Origin: Acorus gramineus
Taxonomy: Eukaryota; Streptophyta; Magnoliopsida; Acorales; Acoraceae
Reading direction: 5' to 3'
Length of the DNA stretch: 64,000 nt
NCBI GenBank assembly: GCA_030737835.1
Contig: CM060848.1
Span: forward strand, 17,585,309 to 17,649,308
A program made the translations under genes and the position numbers. How positions within the stretch are numbered: position 1 is the first letter of the stretch; each line of letters begins with the position of its first letter. The notes under the pieces are model-generated. The model was not told the origin of the DNA. It was given only the letters and a program-made list of their open reading frames with translations, and did no database searches. Positions 49,791 through 62,382 of the stretch are shown here, piece by piece.

Positions 49791-49893
49791 CCTCAAGAGT
49801 CAATAGTTGCTAATGGACAATGGCCATATACTTCATTTGATTACAAACATGGAACTGACAATGGAAGGAAAGGATCTTCTTCAGATCGTGAAA
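49791..49893 (+). other. Candidate orphan coding exon
   Basis: 103 bp preceded by a pyrimidine-rich acceptor (TTACACTTTTCTGCAG) and followed by a good donor (GAAA/GTATGT). One frame is open throughout (PQESIVANGQWPYTSFDYKH...), while the other two contain stops. The composition is exon-like against AT-rich flanks. The protein family was not recognised and neighbouring exons were not found; it may be the remnant of a gene. Confidence 0.35.
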
Positions 49894-50068
49894 GTATGTA
49901 TGTAACTTAGGTCATGTGAACATGTGTTGTTTAAACAATGTGATTAGTCATGAACAATTTGAGTTTTCGTTTGAAATGCATTTTTAATATTTATCTGATG
50001 AACTTCTAGGTATATATATTAAAAAAAAAATGTACAACAGTTTGCTACATGACTAATAGGAGGCGTTA

Positions 50069-50305
50069 ATGACTCTCGATTGGATTTGTAGAAATGAGAC
50101 TTTAGTTCATTGTTGGTTTCACTCTAATGTACCTGATTTAGAAAATGGGACGCAGAATATTTTTAAAGCTTTATCACCAGTGAGTGGAGTAGAAAACGAT
50201 ATGCATTTGGTTCTTATGCCTTACACGTACAATGAGACAACTGATATATTAACTCAAAAGAGATTGTTAGCTGACTCCCATAGTAATATAGTATTCCTGT
50301 TTTAG
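50069..50305 (+). other. Open frame of unknown status, 78 codons
   Basis: Reads MTLDWICRNETLVHCWFHSN and onward without a stop in AT-rich DNA, 176 bp after the candidate exon at 49791-49893. No family was recognised. It could be part of the same broken gene or a chance frame. Confidence 0.2.
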
Positions 50306-51588
50306 TCATTGGATAACTTACTGTAATATTTTATTTTAAAATCTCTCCCTTTTCACATATCAGTACATTTGATTCTCCAGCTTATCTCTTCAGGTAGATT
50401 GGAACCCAAGGAATGCTTTATCCATGACATTATAAAGGAATATTTCGAATATTTCTGAATATCGTGGGTGTTTCAATTCTGCCATGGGGTTAAGTGAGGA
50501 GCTTGATTTTCACCATCTAGCATGAGTTGAATTTTTTTGCAAAATAGCAGTTTTCGCCTTGATTTTGACTGATTAAGCTTCTGAATAATTAATTAATAGA
50601 TAAAACTTCTATTCAACTTGAATATGCTTTTGGGTAAACATCTTATTTAAATTCTTTCATCTTCCTGCTCTGTTGTTCACTTTACCTGTAATGTTTGATT
50701 TTGACAATTTTCTAACATGCACTTTAATGTACCATGATGGCGACAAATTTCGCCCAACCGGGCTATTTTTGTTATTTCACCCCTTCAATTCAATTACTCG
50801 GCTCTGTTTTTTTCGTTTGACGATGTCTATGAGTGTGATAACTATTTTTTTTTCAATTAGGGCGATTACTTCTTCATGTGAAGAGGAGCAGACATTTTGG
50901 TGGTAAATTTGGTATCCAACATGGGTAATTAATTTTGTTTGGTTTGCAAGGTGTTACTTTTTTTTTTGGTGATGCTATTTTTTATTTTTGGGGTTTTGCA
51001 AGGTGTTACTGTTGAGCAGAGGTCCGACGATAGGAACTGTGCCATTCAATCTGGCAATGGAGGTGTCCACCGAGTTCCCATTCATGTGGATTCCATTTGT
51101 TTAGTTAGAGTTTTGCTGGCTATCATCTGATTGTGGATTTGCTAAATTTGTTTAATTTAATCTTCTGTTGTTTCAGGTATTGGTGAATTCAATCTGATGC
51201 ATTTGATCTGATATTTATGCTTTAATGCAAAGGTTACATGTGGTATTAATTCGTCATCTTGTTGTTTTCTTTATCTTTATGGCTATGGATTTGATTTTTG
51301 TTCTGCACTTTTTGATGGATCTAATGTATGCAACTATATTGTTCAGCTCAATATCTCTTTATCTGTTATATGGGTTGATCTATTTTAGTTATTTTAACAA
51401 AATGGTTGGAATTAACTAAAAAGAAGAATATTAGTCAATTTATTTTAGTTATTTGGACAAGGATTGGTTTGTTTTATGTGTATGTGACTTATTTGATTGA
51501 GCCTGTTCCGCTAAATAATAGACTCATTGTGTATATTTTATGACAGCCTTCTAACATACTTGAAAATTTAACATACTTGAAAACTATT
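50306..51588. other. AT-rich region 5' of the LINE, no gene
   Basis: No domain-bearing frame was found. GCAAGGTGTTACT is repeated at about 50945 and 50998. Confidence 0.35.
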
Positions 51589-53293
51589 TTGTGCTGTTGT
51601 TCGTGTTGGTTTCGGGGTTGAAGGTTAACTTTAGGAAGAGTTCCATTATCGGGATTAATGTGGATGATCCGCTCCTCAACCGCCTAGTGCCTATACTTTC
51701 CTGTGAAGCTAGGGCCTTCCCTTTGATGCACTTGGGGCTACCTCTTCACGCTGCTCGATTGACAAAAGCTGAATGGGCACCTTTGGTGGGACGGTCTGAG
51801 AGGAGACTGGAAAAGTAAGTTTCTTAGCATGGGGGGGCACCTAATCTTGTTACAGGCTGTGTCGACGAATCTTCCTATTCACTATCTCTCCATTTTTAAA
51901 ATTTCGAAAGGGATCTTAAGTAAATTGGAAGGATTGCTTAGGAAATTCTTTTGGAATGGGGCAAAGGAGTCAAGAAGGCATGTCCACCTGGAAATAGTGT
52001 GTGATAGTAAGGAGAAGGGGGGAGCAGGCCTTCTTAGTATGCATTGTATGAACAGAGCACTCCTGTTGAAGTGGCTTTGGAGATGGAATGCAGCACCGAA
52101 CTTGTGGTGCAGGGTGGTGAGGGAGAGCTATGGATGCCAGGCGCTCTTACGTAGCAGATATCCTCGGATATCAAATCAAACCTCTTGGATGTGGAGGGGT
52201 ATTGTGGTGGAGAAGGAAACATTTACACAGGGGACCAGGTGGGAACTTGGCGATGGACAAACGATTAGATTTTGGCAAGATGTCTGGGTGGGGGATTATC
52301 CCAAGGTCAGATTTCCAGCGATCTTCCAGAGATTTCCAAATACAAACTTGGGGTTGCCATTTTGTTTTGGAGAGAGAGGAGGGGCGAGTGGAGCATCGGT
52401 CATCTTTCTTGGGTTTAGTGATTTTGATGGTTATTGGGTTGTGAAGCTTAATAGAGCAGTGCGGACAGAAGAAGTAAACGAGTATTTGGATCTGCTCGAA
52501 TTGGTGGGACAGTGCGTGATCAGCCATCTCTTGCCGGACAAGGTGGTATGGAAGCCCGGGCCTGCAGCTGGATTTTCGGTCAAAATCGGGTACGACTGGG
52601 TAAGAAAGGAAAGGCATGTTTTGGCTGTTACAGCGCTCAAGCTCAAAGAGATTTGGGGATGCAAAATCCCTCTCAAAGTTAAGGTTTTTGTATGGATTCT
52701 ATATCAAAGGAAGACCTTAACCAAGTCTAGGCTTGCAAGATGGATTCCAGGTCTTGATGCGGTGTGTGGTATGTGTGGGGGAGGAAGAAGAGACGGCGGA
52801 CCACTTATTTTCCTATTGCAGGCTGGTGATTGGGGCGTGGGACAGGTTGAGGGAGGCGACTAGTTTTGTGGTCGATTTCCACAATTTGGAAGGTATGTGG
52901 TTGGCTGGCAAGCAGTTGCGGCGCAGAGGGGACAGATCTTTGCAGGCCAAAGTACGTCAACTATTGGTCCCGCCTTCGTTTGGGTGATGTGGTTGTCGCA
53001 AAACCGGGTGACGTTTCAAGCACAAAGACCATATGCTGAGAACATTGGGGAACTCTGTCAGTCTTTTATTTTAGACTAGGGGAAATACTGTGTGGGTGTG
53101 AGAGAGATTGGTTTTGATGATGGCAAGTTAACATTGCGATCAGGGTCTTAGGGGGGATCGGTGGTCTTTGTTCCCATCTGTCTTTCTTTCTTTACTTTGC
53201 GTTAGTACTTTGCTTACGCTCTTATATATTAAGGTGCTCGTCTATTGTTTCCTTTATAAAAAAAAATAAAAAATAAAAAAATAAAATAAAAAT
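51589..53293 (+). mobile_element. 5'-truncated, frameshifted LINE (L1-type), with A-rich tail
   Basis: Coding similarity begins mid-RT at LLFVLVSGLKVNFRKSS and continues through LGLPLHAARLTKAEW, then KFLSMGGHLILLQAVSTNLP, LLRKFFWNG, GGAGLLSMHCMNRALLLKW, and the zinc segment CGMC + EEETADHLFSYC, ending near SQNRVTFQAQRPYAEN. At least three frame breaks are visible: near 51810 (ERRLEK to KFLSMGG), near 52780 within the C..C...H...C segment, and near 52965. The 3' end is an A-rich tail (AAAAAAAATAAAAAATAAAA) at 53257-53293. The endonuclease and ORF1 are missing, so it is a dead copy. No target duplication was settled. Confidence 0.85.
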
Positions 53294-54840
53294 GTTCGGA
53301 CCTGTTTTCATGTGTCCCATCAATAATTCTGCTCCTCAGCCTCCTCTCTCTGGTGGCACTAAGAAGACAGATAAATAGTGATTTGAAACTTTCAGACAAG
53401 TTTCGTTTGCTCCAATGTCCATTCTGCCAGATGTGCTGGTTGAGCATCATGTTGTGGTTGGATTTTATCATGTTTTGCATTTATCCCCAATTGTTTATCT
53501 GTTTTGCATTTTAAATCGTCTATCTAGTCATGCATTTATCCCCAATTTATCCCCATGTTTTTTTTATGTTTTGATGTGTCCTATTATATTGGATGACCAG
53601 TCTTTGGTTAAAATATTCCTAACTTTTATCAAAATTATAGTATATTCTCACACATTGACTTTGGCCGCTCTGATATATAAAAATTTGAGTGGGGCCTTAG
53701 ACAATTTTTTAAAATAGAGTCCTATAGAAAAAATCTTCTTGTTTAAATACGATTCAATAAATTGTATTTATTTTTTTCAATTCATCTTATATTTTTTTCT
53801 TTTTTTCATATCTACAACTATATTTTTTAGTAGACATATTATAATCAATTCAAAATTCAACACCCTATAATTAAAAGATTTGAAATCAAATTTAAATAAC
53901 AATAAAATCTGATTGTTGGCCTTCTCCAGTTTCACCAACGAATATTTGTATATTGAATATTGAAAGTTCTGTAAAAAAATAAATTTTGATTAGTAAATAG
54001 ATAACGAAAATCTTATATTTTTATTAGAAGTCTTAAAAAAATATGAAAAATTACACCTCAAATAATATGTTTGTTGTCAAATGGGTTATGTATCAAGAAT
54101 TATATACCTTATGGAGATTAATTTGTTGTAAATCTTTTTATTTTAAATCTTAGACTTTGGAATGGTTGAAATTCTAAGAGATTATGAGAGAGAGAGAGAG
54201 AGACTTGGGGGGTAGTGATCGAGAGATAATGAGAGGGAGAGACCTAGGGAGAGAGAGAGATCAATTGGGGTTTGGGGAGAAAAAAACAAACAGTTAGGCT
54301 AATTAAAGATGGTGATTATTTTGTCTATTTACCTTTCTAAAAAGATGGATGTGTCTAATTACAATTTTTTTTTTTTCATTTGGGGCCTTGAATGTGTTAA
54401 ATTTAAAATAGCTAGTTTTCTAGTGTGCCAAGGCAGATTGAGGCCCATAATTTCATAAAACAAGGCATTAAGCATAATAAAATAATATGAGTTGCATTTT
54501 GGCTAGGGTCCTAGGTAAAGCTGTCTACTGGGCCTAAAACCAAGGCCGGGCCTGATTTAATTCTTGTAAGGCTACAACAATATCTGGTAGTGTATCTACA
54601 CATGTTGTGGATGAATTAACTCCTGTTTGGCATTCCTCTTATTTCATAGTGCATTTTGATCTTGGCATTATTTTGTATTGAAAAGGATATCACCTGCATC
54701 CTTTTCTTCAAAAGTCTCAAATGGGATATAAATCTCTCTTAGCAAACAAGGACGGCATCTTCAAAACCGCGTCATTCCATGTAATAGCCAAATTTCATTA
54801 AATGCATTATGCATGTCTGCTATAAATGGTGTTCCAAGCC
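53294..54840. other. Intergenic, no gene; GA-rich tract
   Basis: A (GA)n-rich patch lies at 54184-54262. A GGGCC-containing segment near 54520-54560 may be a decayed MITE. No gene was recognised. Confidence 0.4.
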
Positions 54841-57800
54841 TTGTTTAAAAATTGTACCAAACATATGAAGCACTAAAAAAAATCATTCTTACATATTGCT
54901 TTAACAAGAAAAGAAAACAAAATTTGTTTCCTTATTTATTTTTATTTTTTTGGTAATTAAATCAGTAAAAAAAAGGGACAATTTTTATAATTAACCCCCC
55001 AAAAAAACAAATAGCATGTTTGGTCCCAGTTTATAATAAAAAAATGTCACGTGGGCACGTTGATATGTCAAAAAAAAAAAAAAAACCCAGGGTCAGTTTT
55101 GCATATAAAATGATCCTGCGGCCAAACATGCAATTTTTATTCTATTTGGGGAGGAGGGTTGTGTGTTTGGGGGGTTTTAATTACAAAAATTTTCCAAAAA
55201 AAAATGATAAACTTTGACGTGTAACCGCGTAACATAACCAACAAACAAAAAATGGTATATGTAACATATAGGGTTTGACAAACCCATGTAAAAAAGGGTT
55301 GATTCTTCTTCATTCTTAAACACATTTTTAAGCAACTTATTGTTTTTACTTTAATATAAAAAGAGTAAAACCTTACCCGTAATCTCCAACCCCTTGCATA
55401 TAAATACATTGTTTAAAAATTGTACCAAACATATGAAGCACTAAAAAAATCATTCTTACATATTGCTTTAACAAGAAAAGAAAACAAAATTTGTTCCCTT
55501 ATTTATTTTTATTTTTTTGGTAATTAAATCAGTAAAAAAAAGGGACAATTTTTATAATTAACCCCCAAAAAAACAAATAGCATGTTTGGTCCCAGTTTAT
55601 AATAAAAAATGTCACGTGGGCACGTTGATATGTCAAAAAAAAAAAAAAAAACCCAGGGTCAGTTTTGCATATAAAATGATCCTGGGGCCAAACATGCAAT
55701 TTTTATTCTATTTGGGGAGGAGAGTTGTGTGTTCGGGGGGTTTTAATTATAAAAATTTTTCAAAAAAAAATGATAAACTTTGACAAGTAACCGCGTAACA
55801 TAACCAACAAACAAAAAATGGTATATGTAACATATAGCGTTTGACAAACCCATGTAAAAAAGGGTTGATTCCTCTTCATTCTTAAACACATTTTTGAGCA
55901 ACTTATTGTTTTTACTTTAATATAAAAAGAGTAAAACCTTACCCGTAATCTCCAACCCCTTGCATATAAATACATTGTTTAAAAATTGTACCAAACATAT
56001 GAAGCACTAAAAAAATCATTCTTACATATTGTTTTAACAAGAAAAGAAAACAAAATTTGTTTCCTTATTTATTTTTAATTTTTTGGTAATTAAATCAGTA
56101 AAAAAAAAGGGACAATTTTTATAATTAACCCCCCAAAAAAACAAATAGCATGTTTGGTCCCAGTTTATAATAAAAAAATGTCACGTGGGCAAGTTGATAT
56201 GTCAAAAAAAAAAAAAAAAAAAAACCCAGAGTCAGTTTTGCATATAAAATGATCCTGGGGCCAAACATGCAATTTTTATTCTATTTGGGGAGGAGGGTTG
56301 TGTGTTTGGGGGGTTTTAATTACAAAAATTTTCCAAAAAAAATGATAAACTTTGACGTGTAACCGTATAACCGCGTAACATAACCAACAAACAAAAAATG
56401 GTATATGTAACATATAGGGTTTGACAAACCCATGTAAAAAAGGGTTGATTCCTCTTCATTCTTAAACACATTTTTGGGCAACTTATTGTTTTTACTTTAA
56501 TATAAAAAGAGTAAAACCTTACCCGTAATCTCCAACCCCTTGCATATAAATACATTGTTTAAAAATTGTACCAAACATATGAAGCACTAAAAAAATCATT
56601 CTTACATATTGCTTTAACAAGAAAAGAAAACAAAATTTGTTTCCTTATTTATTTTTATTTTTTTGGTAATTAAATCAGTAAAAAAAAAGGGACAATTTTT
56701 ATAATTAACCCCCAAAAAAACAAATAGCATGTTTGGTCCCAGTTTATAATAAAAAATGTCACGTGGGCACGTTGATATGTCAAAAAAAAAAACAAAAAAA
56801 CCCAGGGTCAGTTTTGCATATAAATTGATCCTGGGGCCAAACATGCAATTTTTATTCTATTTGGGGAGGAGGGTTGTGTGTTTGGGGGGTTTTAATTACA
56901 AAAATTTTCCAAAAAAAAATGATAAACTTTGACGTGTAACCGTATAACCGCATAACATAACCAACAAACAAAAAATGGTATATGTAACATATAGGGGTTG
57001 ACAAACCCATGTAAAAAAGGGTTGATTCCTCTTCATTCTTAAACACATTTTTGGGCAACTTATTGTTTTTACTTTAATATAAAAAGAGTAAAACCTTACC
57101 CGTAATCTCCAACCCCTTGCATATAAATACATTGTTTAAAAATTGTACCAAACATATGAAGCACTAAAAAAATCATTCTTACATATTGCTTTAACAAGAA
57201 AAGAAAACAAAATTTGTTTCCTTATTTATTTTTATTTTTTTGGTAATTAAATCAGTAAAAAAAAGGGACAATTTTTATAATTAACCCCCCCAAAAAAAAA
57301 ATAGCATGTTTGGTCCCAGTTTATAATAAAAAATGTCATGTGGGCACGTTGATATGTCAAAAAAAAAAAAAAAAAAAAACCCAGGGTCAGTTTTGCATAT
57401 AAAATGATCCTGGGGCCAAACATGCAATTTTTATTCTATTTGGGGAGGAGGGTTGTGTGTTTGGGGGGTTTTAATTACAAAAATTTTCCAAAAAAAAATG
57501 ATAAACTTTGACGTGTAACCGTACAACCGCGTAACATAACCAACAAACAAAAAATGGTATATGTAACATATAGGGATTGACAAACCCATGTAAAAAAGGA
57601 TTGATTCCTCTTCATTCTTAAACACATTTTTGGGCAACTTATTGTTTTTACTTTAATATAAAAAGAGTAAAACCTTACCCGTAATCTCCAACCCCTTGCA
57701 TATAAATACATTGTTTAAAAATTGTACCAAACATATGAAGCACTAAAAAAATCATTCTTACATATTGCTTTAACAAGAAAAGAAAACAAAATTTGTTTCC

Positions 57801-60583
57801 TTATTTATTTTTATTTTTTTGGTAATTAAATCAGTAAAAAAAAAGGGACAATTTTTATAATTAACCCCCCCAAAAAAAAAATAGCATGTTTGGTCCCAGT
57901 TTATAATAAAAAATGTCATGTGGGCACGTTGATATGTCAAAAAAAAAAAAAAAAAAAAAACCCAGGGTCAGTTTTGCATATAAAATGATCGTGGGGCCAA
58001 ACATGCAATTTTTATTCTATTTGGGGAGGAGGGTTGTGTGTTTGGGGGGTTTTAATTACAAAAATTTTCCAAAAAAAAATGATAAACTTTGACGTGTAAC
58101 CGTATAACCGCGTAACATAACCAACAAACAAAAAAAGGTATATGTAACATATAGGGGTTGACAAACCCATGTAAAAAAGGGTTGATTCCTCTTCATTCTT
58201 AAACACATTTTTGGGCAACTTATTGTTTTTACTTTAATATAAAAAGAGTAAAACCTTACCCGTAATCTCCAACACCTTGCATATAAATACATTGTTTAAA
58301 AATTGTACCAAACATATGAAGCACTAAAAAAATCATTCTTACATATTGCTTTAACAAGAAAAGAAAACAAAATTTGTTTCCTTATTTATTTTTATTTTTT
58401 TGGTAATTAAATCAGTAAAAAAAAGGGACAATTTTTATAATTAACCCCCCAAAAAAACAAATAGCATGTTTGGTCCCAGTTTATAATAAAAAATGTCACG
58501 TGGGCACGTTGATATGTCAAAAAAAAAAAAAAACCCAGGGTCAGTTTTGCATATAAAATGATCGTGGGGCCAAACATGCAATTTTTATTCTATCTGGGGA
58601 GGAGGGTTGTGTGTTTGGGGGGTTTTAATTACAAAAATTTTCCAAAAAAAAATGATAAACTTTGACGTGTAACCGTATAACCGCGTAACATAACCAACAA
58701 ACAAAAAAAGGTATATGTAACATATAGGGGTTGACAAACCCATGTAAAAAAGGGTTGATTCCTCTTCATTCTTAAACACATTTTTGGGCAACTTATTGTT
58801 TTTACTTTAATATAAAAAGAGTAAAACCTTACCCGTAATCTCCAACACCTTGCATATAAATACATTGTTTAAAAATTGTACCAAACATATGAAGCACTAA
58901 AAAAATCATTCTTACATATTGCTTTAACAAGAAAAGAAAACAAAATTTGTTTCCTTATTTATTTTTATTTTTTTGGTAATTAAATCAGTAAAAAAAAGGG
59001 ACAATTTTTATAATTAACCCCCCAAAAAAACAAATAGCATGTTTGGTCCCAGTTTATAATAAAAAATGTCACGTGGGCACGTTGATATGTCAAAAAAAAA
59101 AAAAAACCCAGGGTCAGTTTTGCATATAAAATGATCGTGGGGCCAAACATGCAATTTTTATTCTATTTGGGGAGGAGGGTTGTGTGTTTGGGGGGTTTTA
59201 ATTACAAAAATTTTCCAAAAAAAAATGATAAACTTTGACGTGTAACCGTATAACCGCGTAACATAACCAACAAACAAAAAAAGGTATATGTAACATATAG
59301 GGGTTGACAAACCCATGTAAAAAAGGGTTGATTCCTCTTCATTCTTAAACACATTTTTGGGCAACTTATTGTTTTTACTTTAATATAAAAAGAGTAAAAC
59401 CTTACCCGTAATCTCCAACACCTTGCATATAAATACATTGTTTAAAAATTGTACCAAACATATGAAGCACTAAAAAAATCATTCTTACATATTGCTTTAA
59501 CAAGAAAAGAAAACAAAATTTGTTTCCTTATTTATTTTTATTTTTTTGGTAATTAAATCAGTAAAAAAAAGGGACAATTTTTATAATTAACCCCCCAAAA
59601 AAACAAATAGCATGTTTGGTCCCAGTTTATAATAAAAAATGTCACGTGGGCACGTTGATATGTCAAAAAAAAAAAAAAACCCAGGGTCAGTTTTGCATAT
59701 AAAATGATCGTGGGGCCAAACATGCAATTTTTATTCTATTTGGGGAGGAGGGTTGTGTGTTTGGGGGGTTTTAATTACAAAAATTTTCCAAAAAAAAATG
59801 ATAAACTTTGACGTGTAACCGTATAACCGCGTAACATAACCAACAAACAAAAAAAGGTATATGTAACATATAGGGGTTGACAAACCCATGTAAAAAAGGG
59901 TTGATTCCTCTTCATTCTTAAACACATTTTTGGGCAACTTATTGTTTTTACTTTAATATAAAAAGAGTAAAACCTTACCCGTAATCTCCAACACCTTGCA
60001 TATAAATACATTGTTTAAAAATTGTACCAAACATATGAAGCACTAAAAAAATCATTCTTACATATTGCTTTAACAAGAAAAGAAAACAAAATTTGTTTCC
60101 TTATTTATTTTTATTTTTTCGATAATTAAATCAGTAAAAAAAAGGGACAATTTTTATAATTAACCCCCCAATTAAACAAATAGCATGTATGGTCCCAGTT
60201 TTTAAGAAAAAATGTCACGTGGGCACGTTGATATGTCAAAAAAAAAAAAAAATCCAGGGTCAGTTTTGTATATAAAATGATCCTGGGGCCAAACATGGAA
60301 TTTTTATTCTATTTGGGGAGGAGGGTTGTGTGTTTGGGGGGTTTTAATTACAAAAATTTTCCAAAAAAAATGATAAACTTTGACGTGTAACCGTGTAACC
60401 GCGTAACATAACCAACAAACAAAAAATGGTATAGGTAACATATAGGGTTTGACAAACCCTTGTAAAAAAGGGTTGATTCCTCTTCATTCTTAAACACATT
60501 TTTGGCAACTTATTGTTTTTACTTTAATCTAAAAAGAGTAAAACCTTACGCGTAATATCCAACCCCTTGCATATAAATACATG
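54841..60583 (+). repeat. Promoter-unit tandem array, about 573 bp x 10
   Basis: Units starting TTGTTTAAAAATTGTACC lie at 54841, 55409, 55975, 56555, 57132, 57711, 58292, 58865, 59438 and 60011 (periods 566-581; the last four exactly 573). Each ends GCATATAAATACAT, which in the final unit is the TATA box of peroxidase copy A, so the unit is that gene's upstream region. Each unit also carries CACGTG (CATGTG in units 5 and 6), a TTTGACGTGT-type element, TTTGACAAAC and A/C/G homopolymer runs. Units 7-9 are almost identical (shared CAACACCTTGC, GATCGTGGGG), showing recent amplification. The repeated short open frames on the minus strand are by-products of the repetition. Confidence 0.95.
60572..60579 (+). 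promoter_or_regulatory. TATA box of peroxidase copy A
   Basis: TATAAATA about 105 bp upstream of the ATG at 60684. The same box closes each of the nine upstream units and occurs before copy B. Confidence 0.6.
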
Positions 60584-60683
60584 CATCCACTAAACATAAA
60601 TCTCCCTCTTTCCCTCTCTTAAACATTTGAAACTAAACATAAATCTCCTTCTTTCCCTCTGTAAACACTTAAAACCTCGTCGA

Positions 60684-61756
60684 ATGATGATGAGTTGGAG
60701 AATATGTTTGTTGATCACTACACTGGTGACGGTCGTCATCTCGTCAGCTTCGTCACTACGCACCGATTTTTACAACATGAGCTGTCCGTCGGCAGAGTCC
60801 ATAGTCAAGACCACCGTTGACGAAGCACTCTCCAGGAATCCAGGTCTAGGATCCGGCCTTATAAGATTGCACTTCCACGACTGCTTCGTTAGGGTGAGAT
60901 CTGTTAAGACTCCATGGTTTTTGTGTCTGTTTGTTTGAAATTAAATCATGGTTTTCTTTTGTTTGAATCGATGGTAGACTCTCTGTTTATTTTTCTCTTT
61001 TCTTTTTAATCAGGGATGTGATGGGTCCGTCCTGATCGATTCAATCGCCCGGAACAAAGCTGAGAAAGAAAGCCCGGCAAATAAACCAAGCCTCTGGGGA
61101 TTTGAGGTCATTGACCTTGCGAAAGCAAGGATTGAAAAGGCCTGTCCGAGAACTGTTTCTTGTGCCGATATCTTTACATTTGCTGCCCGCGACAGCGTAA
61201 CGAGGCTGGGAGGATTTCACTACGCCGTTCCAGCGGGCAGGAGAGATGGGACTGTCTCGTCTATGCTTGAGGTATTGCAGAACCTCCCCAATCCCTTCTC
61301 AAACGTCCAAAACTTGAAAAACCGATTTGGAGTAAAGGGTCTCTCCATGGACGAGATGGTAACTCTATCTGGGGCCCATTCGATTGGAGTCTCCCACTAC
61401 ACTTCGTCCACCCGCCGCCTCTACCCCCGCCAGGACACGTCCATCGACCCCGTCTTCGCGGCGCAGTTGAAGGCAACAAAATGGGTCGAACTCAACAACC
61501 GTCCAACTTGATGTTGTCAGCCCTAACCGGCTTGACAACAGCTACTACAAGAACCTGCAGATCCGACGGGGGCTTGTTCTTCTCGGATCAAATTCTATGG
61601 CATGACCCGGCCACTAAGAATACGGTGGGTGCTTTCGCCAATGACTCCAGGATCTGGGCGGCGAAGTTCGCCGCCGCAATGATCCACATGGGCGCCATCG
61701 AAGTGAAGATAGGGGAGGAAAGGGAAATAAGGAATAATTGTCGGGTGGTCAATTAG
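60684..61756 (+). pseudogene. Class III peroxidase copy A, two frameshifts
   Basis: Exon 1 60684-60893 and exon 2 61014-61511 (GT-AG intron) give 235 aa; the remainder to 61756 is out of frame. Class III peroxidases are secreted haem enzymes oxidising phenolics with H2O2. Residues 1-24 are a signal peptide (MMMSWRICLLITTLVTVVIS...). The distal R61 and H65 (RLHFHDCF), [19 protein letters not shown] and the proximal H192 (LSGAHSIG) are present. At 61475-61483 (ACAAAATGG) the frame breaks where other peroxidases have a Cys-Pro segment; [20 protein letters not shown] continues in the next frame. A five-G run (61568-61572) then shifts again to FFSDQILWHDPATKN and the C-terminus NNCRVVN. A normal protein would be near 325 aa. 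The upstream TTG-started extension is 5' UTR. Confidence 0.85.
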
Positions 61757-61872
61757 GGAAACTGTTTTATTTTTCTGATGTACTCCAGAAGTCTCTGTTT
61801 ATGCTTTATGTACTCTAGAGTTGATTGGAGATAACTATTTTATGTTTTATGTACTCCAGTTGATTGGAGATA

Positions 61873-61878
61873 AATAAA
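61873..61878 (+). terminator. Polyadenylation signal of peroxidase copy A
   Basis: AATAAA 117 bp after the last remnant codon, conserved at the matching place (63883) in copy B. Confidence 0.4.
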
Positions 61879-62382
61879 ACAGGGTTCACTACAGTTTTAA
61901 AACACAGCGCAACATAAAAACAGAGTCCACCAGAGTTTTATAGATTCATCAGAGTGTGAACCGTGCACCAGAGAGTGTGAACCGTTGGTGTTTTAATTTT
62001 TTTAAAAAAAAACGGTCGACCAAACAATTTGGGCCCATTGAACAGTGCATTTCAAATGGGATCGGGGGTTCTGGTGGTTCTTCTTCTTCTTCTTCGGTGA
62101 TGTCAGATGCGCACGAAGTAGGTGGCGGCAGTGAAGAAGAGGAAGATGAAGATGATGTTCGTCAGCCACATCGGGAGGGGGGGAGCGTCGGACGCTCGAG
62201 TGGGGGCGAGTTTAGGCGGTGGAGATGGCGTGGAGGGTGGGTTGTGAGGGGTGGTTTGGTTACTTTCATAAACTCAAAAAAGTATTATTTAGTGGTTTGA
62301 TGTGGGGGTGGGATGAATTCATGGGGTAGGATTAAAACCCCCATTTTATAATGGATGTTAAGTGGTTGGACTTTTTTTAATT
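61879..62382. other. Spacer between peroxidase copies
   Basis: Contains GAGTGTGAACCGT repeats (61950-61985, repeated at the end of the window), and GC-rich DNA at 62040-62260 with an open frame of 114 codons that is low in complexity (Ser/Gly/Glu-rich) and not recognised. Confidence 0.45.

Noticed and set aside
55137-60011. Repeated 68-78 codon open frames on the minus strand
   Set aside because: They recur because the 573-bp unit recurs; there is no domain, they overlap A-runs, and their frames change with run length.
54841-60583. Centromeric or telomeric satellite
   Set aside because: Only ten units, and the last is the promoter of a gene; the unit contains promoter motifs, so a local tandem duplication explains it better.
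60627-60683. N-terminal extension of the peroxidase (and the same at 62635)
   Set aside because: It starts at TTG; the ATG triplet at 60684 gives a proper signal peptide.
61956-62300. 114-codon Ser/Gly/Glu-rich frame
   Set aside because: Low-complexity repeat translation in spacer DNA with no homology that I recognise.
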